Shown: positions 41,419 to 51,200 of the stretch, piece after piece | How the letters are laid out: each line of letters begins with the position of its first letter | Numbering within the stretch: the first letter of the stretch is position 1 | Assembly: GCF_023283825.1 (NCBI RefSeq) | Contig: NZ_JAKILD010000013.1 | Location: forward strand, 1 to 64,000 | DNA length: 64,000 bases | From: Shewanella olleyana | GTDB taxonomy: Bacteria > Pseudomonadota > Gammaproteobacteria > Enterobacterales > Shewanellaceae | Direction: 5' to 3' | Notes under the pieces: generated by a model | The model's input: the letters and a program-made list of their open reading frames with translations, nothing else | Database searches by the model: none | Told to the model about the DNA's origin: nothing | Position numbers and translations under genes: made by a program

Positions 41419-42801
41419 ATGAACAATAATGAACCAAATTCAAAGCCGTTACCTACAGCTGTTTCGGTATTGATTGTTGATGATGAACCAGGGATGCGTA
41501 GCTTTCTGAAAAAGGCATTATCAAAGAAGTTTGCATTAGTTGAAACGGCATCCACCATTGAAGAAGCTGAAAAGCTTCGTAGTCGAGGCCATTTTGACTT
41601 ATTGATTGTCGATATTCGTTTACCAGATCGCTCTGGTATTGAATGGCATGAAGCATTAAATGAAAAAGAGCGCCGTTCTGATATCATTTTCATGACTGGC
41701 TATGCTGATATGGATGTTGCCATTAAGGCGCTGCGAGCCGGTGCATCTGATTTCATTATGAAGCCATTCCATTTAGAACAAATGATGACATCGGTGGATC
41801 GTTGTATTGAACGCCGCTTACTGAAGCGTGAAAACTTTATGCTCCGCCGCGAGCTATCGAGTGGTCATTCAACCACTATGATTGGTAACAGTGATGCAAT
41901 GATAGAAGTAAAACAAGTCATTGAACGTGTTGCGCCAACAAATGCAGTGGTGTTAATTGAAGGTGAGTCAGGAACGGGTAAAGAACTCGTTGCGAGACAA
42001 TTGCATCAATTAAGCGGCCGTACAGGACCATTTGTACCGGTTAACTGTGGCGCAATCGCCCCTGAGCTATTAGGCAGTGAATTGTTTGGTCACACAGCTG
42101 GCGCGTTTACTGGCGCAAAAGGTAATCGTGAAGGGTTATTTCACTTTGCCACAGGTGGCACCATCTTTTTGGATGAAATTGGCGAAATGCCAATGAAAAT
42201 GCAAACAGCGTTATTGCGTGTGCTTGAGCAAAAAGCGATAAGACCCGTTGGTAGCGAAAAAGAAGTCGCTATTGATGTCAGGGTTGTCGCAGCAACTAAC
42301 CGCACCCTGTCAGAGGAAGTGGCTGAAGGTAATTTCCGTAGTGACTTATACTATCGCTTAAATGTATTAAATATCTTGATCCCTCCATTACGCACTCGTC
42401 CAGAAGATGTGATTGAGCTGACGCATCATTTTACTTGGCAACTTGCCCGTGAATTAGGTGTCAAAGAAGTCGTGTGGAGTCATGAAGATTTACAAGTGCT
42501 GCAACAGCACGAGTGGCCAGGAAACATCCGTGAACTGCGTAACATGATTGAGCGATGTATTCTGCTTGGCAAGCCCCCTGCAGAATATTGGAAGAAAAAT
42601 GAACAAGCAGAAGCAGTGACTCAAGCGGGTTACCCATTGACCTGGCCGTTAAAAGAAGTTGAAAAGCAGCATGTGATGAGTGTGGTTGATTCTCATAGTG
42701 GCAATAAATCTGCTGCAGCAAGAGATTTAGGTGTGTCTCGTAAAACACTGGATCGTAAATACAAAGAATGGTTTGAAGTTGAATCGGATAAGGAAGACTA
42801 A
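41419..42801 (+). CDS. NtrC-family response regulator (receiver, sigma54 activator, Fis-type HTH)
   Basis: 460 residues. Receiver domain 15-125 with phospho-Asp in LLIVDIRLPD and acidic DDEPGM. AAA+ domain about 150-390 with Walker [13 protein letters not shown] and the sigma54-contact motif GAFTGA. C-terminal Fis-type helix-turn-helix (NKSAAARDLGVSRKTLDRKY). It activates sigma54 promoters when phosphorylated. The cognate kinase follows after three bases. Targets unknown; it is divergent from the tup-mo operon. Confidence 0.92.
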   Translation: MNNNEPNSKPLPTAVSVLIVDDEPGMRSFLKKALSKKFALVETASTIEEAEKLRSRGHFDLLIVDIRLPDRSGIEWHEALNEKERRSDIIFMTGYADMDVAIKALRAGASDFIMKPFHLEQMMTSVDRCIERRLLKRENFMLRRELSSGHSTTMIGNSDAMIEVKQVIERVAPTNAVVLIEGESGTGKELVARQLHQLSGRTGPFVPVNCGAIAPELLGSELFGHTAGAFTGAKGNREGLFHFATGGTIFLDEIGEMPMKMQTALLRVLEQKAIRPVGSEKEVAIDVRVVAATNRTLSEEVAEGNFRSDLYYRLNVLNILIPPLRTRPEDVIELTHHFTWQLARELGVKEVVWSHEDLQVLQQHEWPGNIRELRNMIERCILLGKPPAEYWKKNEQAEAVTQAGYPLTWPLKEVEKQHVMSVVDSHSGNKSAAARDLGVSRKTLDRKYKEWFEVESDKED

Positions 42802-42804
42802 ATA

Positions 42805-44934
42805 GTGTCTGTTTTTAGTCAGTTTTTTGGAGTCAGTTGGCAGCAAATGCAAGCCAAGGTGCGTTATCGCATTCTCATCTTAACTTTATTACCGATTTTA
42901 CTGACGTTAATTAGTTTAGTGTTCATCACGATTTACTGGAATATCAGCTATACAGGCAAGCAGCTGTTCATGAAGGTTAAAGCTGATTTAACGGTGGCAA
43001 CTAACACTTTAGAGCAAGTCCAAAAACAACAAGAAATTCAGCTTTATAATGTCAGTGAGTCTTGGGATTTTCAAAATTCATTCGCTGAGGTTGATAAAGG
43101 CAATCAAGCCGAATTAGTTAAGCTTAATCGCTATTTGATGCAGCAAAAAGATATTCTCCAGCTTGATGTTTTACGGCTAATTAGGCTTGAAGAAGCCAAT
43201 GCTGATCCTGACTTACGTCAGATGTTACCTAGAGTTGAAAACCAAGCTTATTCTGGCTTAATGGTGTTATCAGCTAAACGGTTAGATCGATTAGATCCTA
43301 ATTTGGCTGAACTTGCCAAAGTACCGTTATCTGCGACTATGCGGGCTCAAGAGCCTGAAAAACTGGCTGAAACTCGAGGAATGCTGAGCCGGACTTTATT
43401 ACCGATACCCGATGAAACGGGTCAGGTAAGCTGGTATCTCGATGGGGCGACGTTATTTAATAGAGATACCGTTATTGTCGACCATATTCGTGACCTTGTT
43501 TACGATAAAGGCACGCTACCTGAGCGATCGATTGGTACCGTAACCATATTTTTAGATAATGCTCGCATTAGTACCAATGTGCCAATGGATATGTTCTCTC
43601 CTAATAAAGAGCTTCAATCAAGAGCATTAGGCACGCTAGTGTCAGAAGAAGTACGTCAAAAAGTCTTAGTGGAAGGCATTCCATGGGTTGATCGTGCTTT
43701 TGTGCTTAATGATTGGTTTATATCAGGCTACTCCCCACTTGAGGATATACGTGGAAACCGAATTGGGATGATCTACACCGGTTTTTCTGAAGCGCCATTC
43801 ATTCATACTTATATTCTTAATATCATCGAGCTAGGCACGATATTAATGTTGGTGCTACTCGTGTCAGGCTTTTTAGTTTATCGAGGCGCAAATAGCCTAC
43901 TAGAACCGATTGAACGCATTCATCATGTGGTGAAAGCAGTGCAGTCTGGTCGTGACTTACGTATTGGTGAGCTAGGTTTAGATAGAGACAACGAACTTTC
44001 AAATCTTGCTGAACAGTTTGATCATATGCTCGACTTATTACAGCGACGAAACTTACAAATTCAATCTGCAGCAGAGCAACTTGAGGTCAAAGTTGAAGAG
44101 CGAACCCGCAGCTTGCAAGATAAAACCGAAGAGTTACAACGTAACGTTGCTTTACTAAACGAAACTCGTCAGCAGCTGGTGACAAATGAAAAGCTGACCG
44201 CATTAGGTGAGCTAACTGCGGGTATTGCCCACGAGATAAACAATCCTACCGCAGTTATCTTGGGTAATATGGAGCTAATGAAATATGAGCTTGGCTCGAA
44301 TGCTAAGGTGGTTGAGGAAGAGATTGAGTTAGTGATTCAACAAGTGGGTAGGATCAGCACAATTATCCGCAGTTTATTACAATATAGTCGCCCAGGTGAA
44401 TTTAATGCACCTTTAGAAATGCACCTAGTGCAATCAATGATTGAAGAAGTATTAGTGTTGGTTCGTCATTCAATTGAAAAGCAAAAAGTAGAACTTATCC
44501 AGCAAATCAACACCACTGCAGAAGTTGAGGTTAATCGGCCGCAGGTGATTCAAGTATTGATTAACTTAGTTGTTAACGCCGCTCATGCTATCGAGAGTAA
44601 AGGTAAGATTTGGATTCGAGCTAATGATTGGGTAGAACATGGAAAAGTTGTCGGTGTAAAAGTTGAAGTGGAAGATGAAGGTGTGGGGATTGCACCAGAA
44701 CGTCTAAGTCGAATCTTCGATCCGTTTTATACCACCCGAAAAGATGGCACAGGTTTAGGCTTATCACTTAGTTACGGCATCATTAAACGTATTGGTGGCA
44801 CGATTGAGGTTAAGTCTACCCTTGGAAAAGGTACTGTATTTTCAATTGGTATTTATCATAAAGCCAAAGAGGAACACGCAGACAATCCTTATGATGGCTT
44901 ACATTTTGGTGCGGTAGACGACACGATTGTTTAG
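42805..44934 (+). CDS. Sensor histidine kinase, partner of the NtrC-type regulator
   Basis: 709 residues: membrane helix (about 25-47), large periplasmic sensor domain, second helix (about 345-365), HAMP, a coiled coil, and HisKA with the phospho-His in LTAGIAHEINNPTA. The ATPase domain has NLVVNAAHAIE (N box), DEGVGI (G1) and GTGLGLSLSYGI (G2). Start is a GTG. In one operon with the response regulator. The signal is unknown; the periplasmic domain does not match a family I can name. Confidence 0.92.
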   Translation: MSVFSQFFGVSWQQMQAKVRYRILILTLLPILLTLISLVFITIYWNISYTGKQLFMKVKADLTVATNTLEQVQKQQEIQLYNVSESWDFQNSFAEVDKGNQAELVKLNRYLMQQKDILQLDVLRLIRLEEANADPDLRQMLPRVENQAYSGLMVLSAKRLDRLDPNLAELAKVPLSATMRAQEPEKLAETRGMLSRTLLPIPDETGQVSWYLDGATLFNRDTVIVDHIRDLVYDKGTLPERSIGTVTIFLDNARISTNVPMDMFSPNKELQSRALGTLVSEEVRQKVLVEGIPWVDRAFVLNDWFISGYSPLEDIRGNRIGMIYTGFSEAPFIHTYILNIIELGTILMLVLLVSGFLVYRGANSLLEPIERIHHVVKAVQSGRDLRIGELGLDRDNELSNLAEQFDHMLDLLQRRNLQIQSAAEQLEVKVEERTRSLQDKTEELQRNVALLNETRQQLVTNEKLTALGELTAGIAHEINNPTAVILGNMELMKYELGSNAKVVEEEIELVIQQVGRISTIIRSLLQYSRPGEFNAPLEMHLVQSMIEEVLVLVRHSIEKQKVELIQQINTTAEVEVNRPQVIQVLINLVVNAAHAIESKGKIWIRANDWVEHGKVVGVKVEVEDEGVGIAPERLSRIFDPFYTTRKDGTGLGLSLSYGIIKRIGGTIEVKSTLGKGTVFSIGIYHKAKEEHADNPYDGLHFGAVDDTIV

Positions 44935-44962
44935 CTAATGTTTACTGGTGATTATTTTTAGG

Positions 44963-45078
44963 CAAAAAAAAGCCGGGTGATGAACCCGGCCACAAAGAGT
45001 GTGTGAGCAATGTCGTGCTTGCAAACTCAGAGGGTTAATAGGAGATGAAGCTATTAATTAAACTGAGTCTTGGAACGC
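44963..45078 (-). ncRNA. ryhB: RyhB-like iron-responsive small RNA, copy 1
   Basis: On the minus strand the RNA contains AGCACGACATTGCTCACA, the exact conserved core with which E. coli RyhB pairs to its targets. It ends in a hairpin (gccgggt / acccggc) plus U-tract. Upstream is a sigma70 promoter (TTGCAA, 17 bases, TACTAT) whose spacer looks like a Fur box. RyhB represses mRNAs of iron-using proteins when iron is scarce. About 116 bases; the start is inferred from the -10. Ryh-type copy 2 follows 385 bases away. Confidence 0.85.
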
Positions 45079-45084
45079 AAATAA

Positions 45085-45113
45085 ATAGTAATCACTCTCA
45101 TTATCGTTTGCAA
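45085..45113 (-). promoter_or_regulatory. Promoter and Fur-like box of RyhB copy 1
   Basis: -35 TTGCAA (45108-45113) and -10 TACTAT (45085-45090) have 17-base spacing. The spacer on the minus strand, cgataatgagagtgatta, resembles a Fur box (GATAATGAT repeats). Confidence 0.65.
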
Positions 45114-45350
45114 ACGTTAATTCAACAAAGTTAACAAGTTTACATTCTCTTTACACCGCTACTTAAACTCCAAGAGCTATCCTCTCCAAATAGTAATTAA
45201 AATAACCCTGAAAAACAACAGCTTATAGGTTTATTAAAACCAATGGTGGCTAAATTTAGATTTTATGATTGGCTGTGGAAGAACGAGTTTTTAAAAACGG
45301 TTAATCAATTTAAGTCGAGAAGGGATTGTTTTTTAATAAACTTTAGGCGA

Positions 45351-45463
45351 AAAAAAGCCAGGTGATGAGCCTGGCGTTTAAAGAGTGTATGAGCAATGAT
45401 GTGCTAATTCTCAGTAGCGTTAATAGGAGATGAAGCTATTAATGAAACTGAGTTTTGGAACGC
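45351..45463 (-). ncRNA. ryhB: RyhB-like iron-responsive small RNA, copy 2
   Basis: A second copy with core AGCACATCATTGCTCATACA, a shared segment (cattaatagcttcatctcct) and a hairpin ccaggctcatcacctgg with U-tract. Promoter layout is the same as copy 1. The core differs from copy 1 by a few bases, so the two may have partly different targets. The remainder of the 650-base gap 44935-45585 shows no protein gene. Confidence 0.82.
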
Positions 45464-45469
45464 AGATAA

Positions 45470-45498
45470 ATAGTAATCATTATCATTTGCGTTTGCAA
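45470..45498 (-). promoter_or_regulatory. Promoter and Fur-like box of RyhB copy 2
   Basis: -35 TTGCAA (45493-45498), 17-base spacer and -10 TACTAT (45470-45475). The spacer reads aaatgataatgattac, close to the Fur consensus. Confidence 0.68.
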
Positions 45499-45585
45499 GT
45501 TAATTGCTCAATTTTTTTAAACATTGTTATAAAAAATATAACAAATTAAAAATACTCTTGTTAACTTCTATTTAACTAATTACTT

Positions 45586-46041
45586 TTAAAGCACTTTCTG
45601 CAAGTGCAATTTGTTTTGAGCAATATTGCTATGACTCTCAACTTGAGTAATTTGATAGCGATTAGCCACTAACATGTTCAACATCGCTTTAAATTGGTTA
45701 CGGGTTTTCACTTCAAGGCGAGCGAATCCTTGTGCGGCAGCCCATTTTTCTTGGTACTCCAGCATCGATTTCGCTAAGCCGATATTTCTAAAGTCTGCAT
45801 TAACACCGCCTAACCAGCTGTAAAAGCATTGCTCGCCAGTTTGGTAACCTAATTTGAAACCCGCTAGCTCACCTTCAACGTAAGCCAGTAATATTAAACA
45901 TGTCTTGTTATTTAATCTTTCTTCAAGTGATTCAATCGATTGAGCATGATCTAATTCACTGATTTGGGCAGTAAGGCTAGAGACTTTGTCAGCGAGTTCT
46001 GCAGTTAACTCAGTATGAGCTTCTATTTGGATATTTAACAT
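45586..46041 (-). CDS. GNAT-family N-acetyltransferase
   Basis: About 151 residues of GNAT fold: GELAGFKLGYQ, then YSWLGGVNADFRNIGLAKSML (acetyl-CoA loop, with RNIGLA in place of the usual RGxGxG), and ARLEVKTRNQFKAMLNM. Substrate unknown. Start at ATG 46041, with ggaag just upstream, rather than a GTG four codons before. Confidence 0.75.
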   Translation of the reverse strand: MLNIQIEAHTELTAELADKVSSLTAQISELDHAQSIESLEERLNNKTCLILLAYVEGELAGFKLGYQTGEQCFYSWLGGVNADFRNIGLAKSMLEYQEKWAAAQGFARLEVKTRNQFKAMLNMLVANRYQITQVESHSNIAQNKLHLQKVL

Positions 46042-46242
46042 TTGATCTTCCACAAGGCCGACTTATCAATCATTGTTGCTATGACACATTAATGAAGCGC
46101 AAAGCATTAATAAGTAATTCGGCAAAATACACCGCGACATTATAACTCATCGTACCAGTTCTGTGGTGGCCTCGAATAAAGAAATGCTGGATCGATCAAA
46201 TTATCAGCAGTAGTTTTGAAGCTAGGCTTTAATTCAAATCTT

Positions 46243-46337
46243 ACTGTGGTTCAGTACTACAACTGCGGTGGTTCTGTACGATAACGACTTTAGTTCGTTA
46301 ACCACTGTGGTTTAGTGCGATAACTGGCGCGGTTAAC
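46243..46337. repeat. Short degenerate tandem repeat
   Basis: Five imperfect units of about 22 bases (actgtggttcagtac.., tgcggtggttctgtacg.., cactgtggtttagtgcg..) each ending in aac. Non-coding, in the 370-base gap between the GNAT gene and yhhQ. No spacers, so not CRISPR. Confidence 0.5.
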
Positions 46338-46414
46338 AGGGGTAACTAATAGATCTAGTGATTTCACTGACAAATATTACAGTGAAATCCCTATGAGAGG
46401 TCTTGGTTAATTGC

Positions 46415-47104
46415 TTACATTGTTGCAGGCTTCTTGTCTTCATTTACTTCGGTGAGAGTGTCACCGTCGGTCGTAATTAGCTTTTCGCTAAGTACTTTAA
46501 GCAGTACTCCGTAAGCAGGTAAAAATAGACCTAAGCTGACGATTAGTTTGAAGGCGTAATCCACCATGGCAATTTCTGGCCAATGCTGCGCCATAAACGT
46601 ATCTGTTGAGGCGTAGAAGGCAACACTGAAAAAGACGATAGTATCGACCAGATTACCAAACATAGTTGATGCCGCAGGGGCTATCCACCAAGCTTTGGCT
46701 TTGCGCATTCTAGCAAATACAGTGATATCCATTAGCTGGCCAACGAGATAAGCAACAAAGCTGGCAAAGGCGATACGAAATACAAATTGATTCCACTGTG
46801 CTAAAGATTCTGCACCTTGAAAAGCCCCTTGGTGGAATATAACACCCATCACATAGGAGATGACCAGTGCTGGTAGCATAGCTTTGAAGATGATACTGCG
46901 TGCCGCTTTTTGACCGAATATGCGTACAGTGAGATCGGTAGCTAAATACACAAATGGAAAGCTGAATGCACCCCAAGTGGTATGGTAACTAAATATCTGA
47001 AATGGAAGCTGCACCAAGTAGTTACTGGCGCAAATAATAATGATGTGAAAGCTGACCAAAAACATCAGCGCTCGGCGACATTGCGCCTGAGTGAGTTTTA
47101 ACAT
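46415..47104 (-). CDS. yhhQ: Queuosine precursor transporter YhhQ
   Basis: 229-residue integral membrane protein (about six helices) of the former DUF165 family; imports preQ0/preQ1 for queuosine tRNA modification. ATDLTVRIFGQKAARSI and DLVD..FFSVAF-type motifs fit (GNLVDTIVFFSVAF). Cytoplasmic membrane. I see no preQ1 riboswitch upstream. Confidence 0.9.
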   Translation of the reverse strand: MLKLTQAQCRRALMFLVSFHIIIICASNYLVQLPFQIFSYHTTWGAFSFPFVYLATDLTVRIFGQKAARSIIFKAMLPALVISYVMGVIFHQGAFQGAESLAQWNQFVFRIAFASFVAYLVGQLMDITVFARMRKAKAWWIAPAASTMFGNLVDTIVFFSVAFYASTDTFMAQHWPEIAMVDYAFKLIVSLGLFLPAYGVLLKVLSEKLITTDGDTLTEVNEDKKPATM

Positions 47105-47329
47105 GTTGTAGCCTTTTTATTGGGTTAGACGGGGTGAGGGAACCCGTATTTGAATATGGTTGGCAGTGTTATTGTTAGAGTGCATTAAAGATGTTTTGGA
47201 TAAAATATATCGAAAACTAATCAGTATGCATTTGCCAAGGAGGACGCATTATAGTGAGCAAAAAATAAGATGCAACTCTGATATGGATAAACTAAGCGTT
47301 ATTTACCATAGTCAAAATGATTTGAGTGT

Positions 47330-48700
47330 TTATAACTCGACTAAAATTGACAAAATTGTGGTGAGTTTATTTTCAAGTTCTTGCCACTCAGCAAGTGGAT
47401 CAGAGCCTGCAACAATACCCGCTCCCGCAAAGAGGTTAATTCTACCTGGCTCAATCAAAGCGCTGCGAATTGCTACTGAAAACTCACTTTCATATTTATT
47501 GAGATAACCGCAAGCCCCAGCGTACCAACCACGGTTATAACCTTCACGCTGACGAATAAAGCTTAACGCAGACTCTTTAGGGAGCCCGCCTACAGCTGGA
47601 GTCGGATGCAAGCCTTGAAGTAATTGAAAGTCATTTACTCCAGCTTTTAACTCAGCACGAATTGAACGATGTAAATGCTGAATATGAGTCAACTTGAAAA
47701 TTTTGGCTAACTCATCGGCACCAACATAGTTACTGAGCGGAGTGAGCACGTCGACAATTTGTTGTCTGACGAGCTGATTTTCATGGCTGTTTTTGGAGTC
47801 TTCCAGTAATTGATTCGCTAAAAAATCGTCTTCTTCTTGATTTAATCCACGCACTGTTGTGCCGGCTAATGCTTCAGTAAACAATTCTTTTTGTCTGCGT
47901 AAATATAAACGTTCCGGAGAGCAAGAAATAAAGGATCTATCTGGGCTAAATTGAAAACCGAACTGGAAACTATTAGGGTTTCGCCCTTGCCAACAAGCCA
48001 GCACCATCCAAGGGTCAACCACATCATTAATTTCTAACTGAGTTTGACGAGATAGCACCACTTTCGGGGTGGTTTGGTTAAACTTTGGCTGAGTGACCTG
48101 TTCAACCAGTTCTTTCCAGCGTTGATAATTGGGTAAATCACTACGACCCATTAGCGGCAATTTGTTAGGCGGCGATAGCGGTTTTGCAGGTTTTAATTGC
48201 TTAATCGCTTCAATGGCGGCTTCGCATTCTGCTTGTTGGTCAGTGTTTTCAAAATTTAGGTTAACCAACAATTTGACAATATTGCCATGACGACGAAGCT
48301 CAATACGTGGCAGTACAAATCGAGTGCGACCAAAGTCTGGCCAGCATTCTACTGTGCGGTCGAAGGCGACACCGCCATAATAGCGAATATCTTGATTACT
48401 ACTTTTACCACGTTGAGATTGGTAAATTGATGATAGCAACTCATCATCAATTTCTTGTTCTTGCTTAAAGTCTTTACATGCGCCAATTGCAGCAACTTCT
48501 TCCTGTTTATCACGACCATGCCAATAAATCCGAGGATATTGCGTTTGCGCACCAAGCCAAGAAAGCAATGGAATTGACTTTGCTTCCACAGAGATCTGCA
48601 CTATGTGTTCTTTGGCGTTAGCCAACTTCATAGTGTTTAGCTTGTCGATTAACTGGCTAAATTGCTCAGAAAAAATGTGGCTAGGCAACAAGGACTCCAA
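47330..48700 (-). CDS. menF: Isochorismate synthase
   Basis: 456-residue chorismate-utilising enzyme. EALAGTTVRG, HLHRSIRAEL, LHPTPAVGGLPKE and FAGAGIVAGSDPLAEW are signatures of isochorismate synthases. In this organism type menF supplies menaquinone synthesis. A siderophore role (EntC-like) is the alternative; no siderophore genes are adjacent. Confidence 0.9.
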   Translation of the reverse strand: MESLLPSHIFSEQFSQLIDKLNTMKLANAKEHIVQISVEAKSIPLLSWLGAQTQYPRIYWHGRDKQEEVAAIGACKDFKQEQEIDDELLSSIYQSQRGKSSNQDIRYYGGVAFDRTVECWPDFGRTRFVLPRIELRRHGNIVKLLVNLNFENTDQQAECEAAIEAIKQLKPAKPLSPPNKLPLMGRSDLPNYQRWKELVEQVTQPKFNQTTPKVVLSRQTQLEINDVVDPWMVLACWQGRNPNSFQFGFQFSPDRSFISCSPERLYLRRQKELFTEALAGTTVRGLNQEEDDFLANQLLEDSKNSHENQLVRQQIVDVLTPLSNYVGADELAKIFKLTHIQHLHRSIRAELKAGVNDFQLLQGLHPTPAVGGLPKESALSFIRQREGYNRGWYAGACGYLNKYESEFSVAIRSALIEPGRINLFAGAGIVAGSDPLAEWQELENKLTTILSILVEL

Positions 48701-48834
48701 TAACTGGTAACTCAGATAGATTAAATGAGGAAGATTTATATGGTTTATGTAAATTATGCCCTAAGTTAGTGATGGGTTCAAAAACTGTCAATCTTAAGCC
48801 GCTCATGCTGTGATCTTAATTGCTAATATAATCG

Positions 48835-48849
48835 TACGAATGATTATCA
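48835..48849. promoter_or_regulatory. Fur-box-like sequence between menF and the HD-GYP gene
   Basis: TACGAATGATTATCA matches the 7-1-7 Fur consensus (TGATAATnATTATCA) at 11 of 14 positions. It lies in the 324-base gap between divergent genes, which otherwise shows no gene. Confidence 0.35.
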
Positions 48850-49024
48850 ATCCCCTTGAATAGCTGAATTTGCGAGACGTTACATCTCGGTATAATTTCT
48901 TTGGAGTATTTAGTCGAGACGCGATAAAATACTCTGCTGAAATTTACATTTTAAAAATATTAAGTCAGAAGTATTAACACTTGATGCTAATGTTTAATAA
49001 TAGTAATCGGAGAGTTACCCTTTA

Positions 49025-50203
49025 ATGAGCCTAGTTCATGAATCAAAAGATGTCATTCGCATCCCTGTAAGCCGCTTAGGATTAGGTATGTTTGTGGTAG
49101 CAATTGATCGTAAAGAGAGCAAGGTGGCCATTAGTAATGCAGGGCAAATTAAACACCGAGACTCGATAACAAAATTAACTCAAGCTGGTATTAAATCCGT
49201 TTGGGTTGATATTGAACGCTCATCAGATAGCTGTGGTTTAAAGAAGAAAACTGCAGGCTCATTGGCTAGAAAACCTGTCGCCACACGCGAAACCAAGCAA
49301 GCTCAGGCTAAAAAAATTCTCAGCGAAGCTAAAAACTTAGTACGCAAAGTATTATCTGAAACCTATGAAGGAAAGGCAGTAGAAGTTGCCCCTTTTGAAG
49401 ACATTGCCGACAAAATGATTGAGTCAGTAATGGATGATGCCGATGCGCTTAAATGTGTCTCAGCACTGCGAACTAAAGATGCTTATTTACTTGAGCACTC
49501 GGTTAATGTTGCGTTTTTGCTGGTGACATTTGGTAAGCATCTTGAGCTGGATAAAGGCTTACTAAAAGAAATGGCTGTCGGTGGTATTTTACATGATATT
49601 GGTAAAATCCAAGTCGATAACAAGATTTTACACAAGCCCGGCAAGCTCACTGATGAAGAGTTTGAAGAAATGAAAAAACATCAGGTATATGCTGTCGACA
49701 TCATGAAAGAGACTGAAGGTTTATCGCAAGTCAGTAAAGATGTTTGCTTAATGCATCATGAAAAGCTTGATGGAAATGGCTACCCAAAAGGACTTAAGGG
49801 GGATGAAATCCCGCAACACGGCCGAATGAGTTGTATTGTTGATATCTTCGATGCCTTAACAGCAACTCGTTGCTACAAAGAGGCCATGAGCCCTGCCGCA
49901 GCATTCAAAATTTTAATGAAATTAACGCCATTTCACCTTGATCAAAGCTTAGTGTATGAGTTCATTCGTTGTGTAGGTATTTACCCTGTTGGATCACTGG
50001 TGCAGTTATCCGATGAAAGAGTGGGTATTGTATGGGAGTCAAAGGGACGCGATGCACTCAATCCGGTGGTTAAATGTTTTTATTCCTTAAAACATAGACG
50101 CTATACCGATGTCATTTTTGTGGATTTACGCAAGTCAGATTTGAATATTGAACGCGGTATATCCCCGCGTTCTTTAGAAGTTGACCCGAGCCCATTTTAC
50201 TAA
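49025..50203 (+). CDS. HD-GYP cyclic-di-GMP phosphodiesterase, DUF3391
   Basis: 392 residues. N-terminal DUF3391 (IRIPVSRLGLGMFVVAIDR), C-terminal HD-GYP domain with LHDIGKIQVDNKILHK (HD near residue 190) and LMHHEKLDGNGYPKGLKG (GYP near 250). The metal-binding residues are present, so it is probably active. Cytoplasmic; no membrane segment. Function: lowers c-di-GMP. Confidence 0.93.
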   Translation: MSLVHESKDVIRIPVSRLGLGMFVVAIDRKESKVAISNAGQIKHRDSITKLTQAGIKSVWVDIERSSDSCGLKKKTAGSLARKPVATRETKQAQAKKILSEAKNLVRKVLSETYEGKAVEVAPFEDIADKMIESVMDDADALKCVSALRTKDAYLLEHSVNVAFLLVTFGKHLELDKGLLKEMAVGGILHDIGKIQVDNKILHKPGKLTDEEFEEMKKHQVYAVDIMKETEGLSQVSKDVCLMHHEKLDGNGYPKGLKGDEIPQHGRMSCIVDIFDALTATRCYKEAMSPAAAFKILMKLTPFHLDQSLVYEFIRCVGIYPVGSLVQLSDERVGIVWESKGRDALNPVVKCFYSLKHRRYTDVIFVDLRKSDLNIERGISPRSLEVDPSPFY

Positions 50204-50366
50204 TTCGCTGCTAAAACCACTTGAAAGATCATCAAGCCTTATTTTAGTCAATTTTAATTGCTGTGAAATCCTCATTTAGCCTTAACCAATTAAGTAACTT
50301 CATTCTTTTTACTCATTCTTGTTGTATATTCCCCTGACGTGGTTCGATTAATTTCGTGGAGACAAA

Positions 50367-51023
50367 ATGAAATCCTTAGTTAGCATTAGTGTCATCATTC
50401 TTTGTTTAGCTTTACTTTTCCCTGGAGTGACACAGCCAATTTTGACCATACAAGGCAGTATCGAAAAAGCCGAATTGGTGGAGACTGGGGTTAATATGTT
50501 TACCGAAAGTTTATCGGAAAGCTCCCGTGGCAATGCACGCAGCATGATGGACATGGCGATAAGTATGTTTGGCTTCGATGCTATTGAAGGTGAAGTAGAG
50601 GTTTTTTATAAAACACGTAGCATTTTGGATACGGTAAATGAGTTATACCAGTCGAACAATGTGTTTGTGGCAGGATTAGTTGGTTTATTTAGTGTGGTAT
50701 TTCCTGCGCTGAAGCTATTACTGATGCTCGTTATCTGCTTGCCTTGGTTTAGCCAGCAGAAACAGAGTGTCATTAAAGTTATCAGTGCGATTGGCAAGTG
50801 GTCTATGGCTGATGTTTTCGTTGTCGCGCTAATTATAGTGTATATGGCAGGTAATGCTTCAGCGGGCATGGGAGAGCTGTTGAAAACCACCGCGCAATTT
50901 GAAATTGGTTTTTATTTTTTCAGTGCATACTGTGTTTTTTCCATTGCTAGTCATTGGTTAGTCTCTCGTTGTTTTATTAAGCCTGCTCAAAGTTCTGCAC
51001 CCAAGAGTGAGCCAAGCAATTAA
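50367..51023 (+). CDS. PqiA-like (paraquat-inducible protein A family) membrane protein
   Basis: 218 residues, about four membrane helices (1-20, 102-125, 145-165, 172-195). LFPGVTQPILTIQGSIEKAELVETG resembles PqiA domains. The zinc-binding cysteines of full PqiA are missing, and only one PqiA domain is present. No PqiB gene is nearby. Confidence 0.72.
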   Translation: MKSLVSISVIILCLALLFPGVTQPILTIQGSIEKAELVETGVNMFTESLSESSRGNARSMMDMAISMFGFDAIEGEVEVFYKTRSILDTVNELYQSNNVFVAGLVGLFSVVFPALKLLLMLVICLPWFSQQKQSVIKVISAIGKWSMADVFVVALIIVYMAGNASAGMGELLKTTAQFEIGFYFFSAYCVFSIASHWLVSRCFIKPAQSSAPKSEPSN

Positions 51024-51200
51024 TATCAGTGACTAAAATCTTTAAAAATCAAACGTGATTGAAAGTGTAAATTGAAAGTGTAAATCTGCATAACTTAGAT
51101 ACAATCAGTATTGGCGGGATAAATAGACAATTTAGATAATTACCTAGAGTATTCTAAATTGAGGCAATGAGGGTTTTGATAATCCCATTGTTTAAAAATA

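Noticed and set aside
46243..46337. CRISPR array
   Set aside because: Units are contiguous and imperfect, with no unique spacers and no cas genes anywhere in the window.
47105..47330. preQ1 riboswitch upstream of yhhQ
   Set aside because: I could not find the conserved A-rich tail and small pseudoknot pattern.
51058..51085. 13-base tandem duplication (ttgaaagtgtaaa twice) after the PqiA-like gene
   Set aside because: Short A+T-rich slippage repeat; nothing else supports a function.
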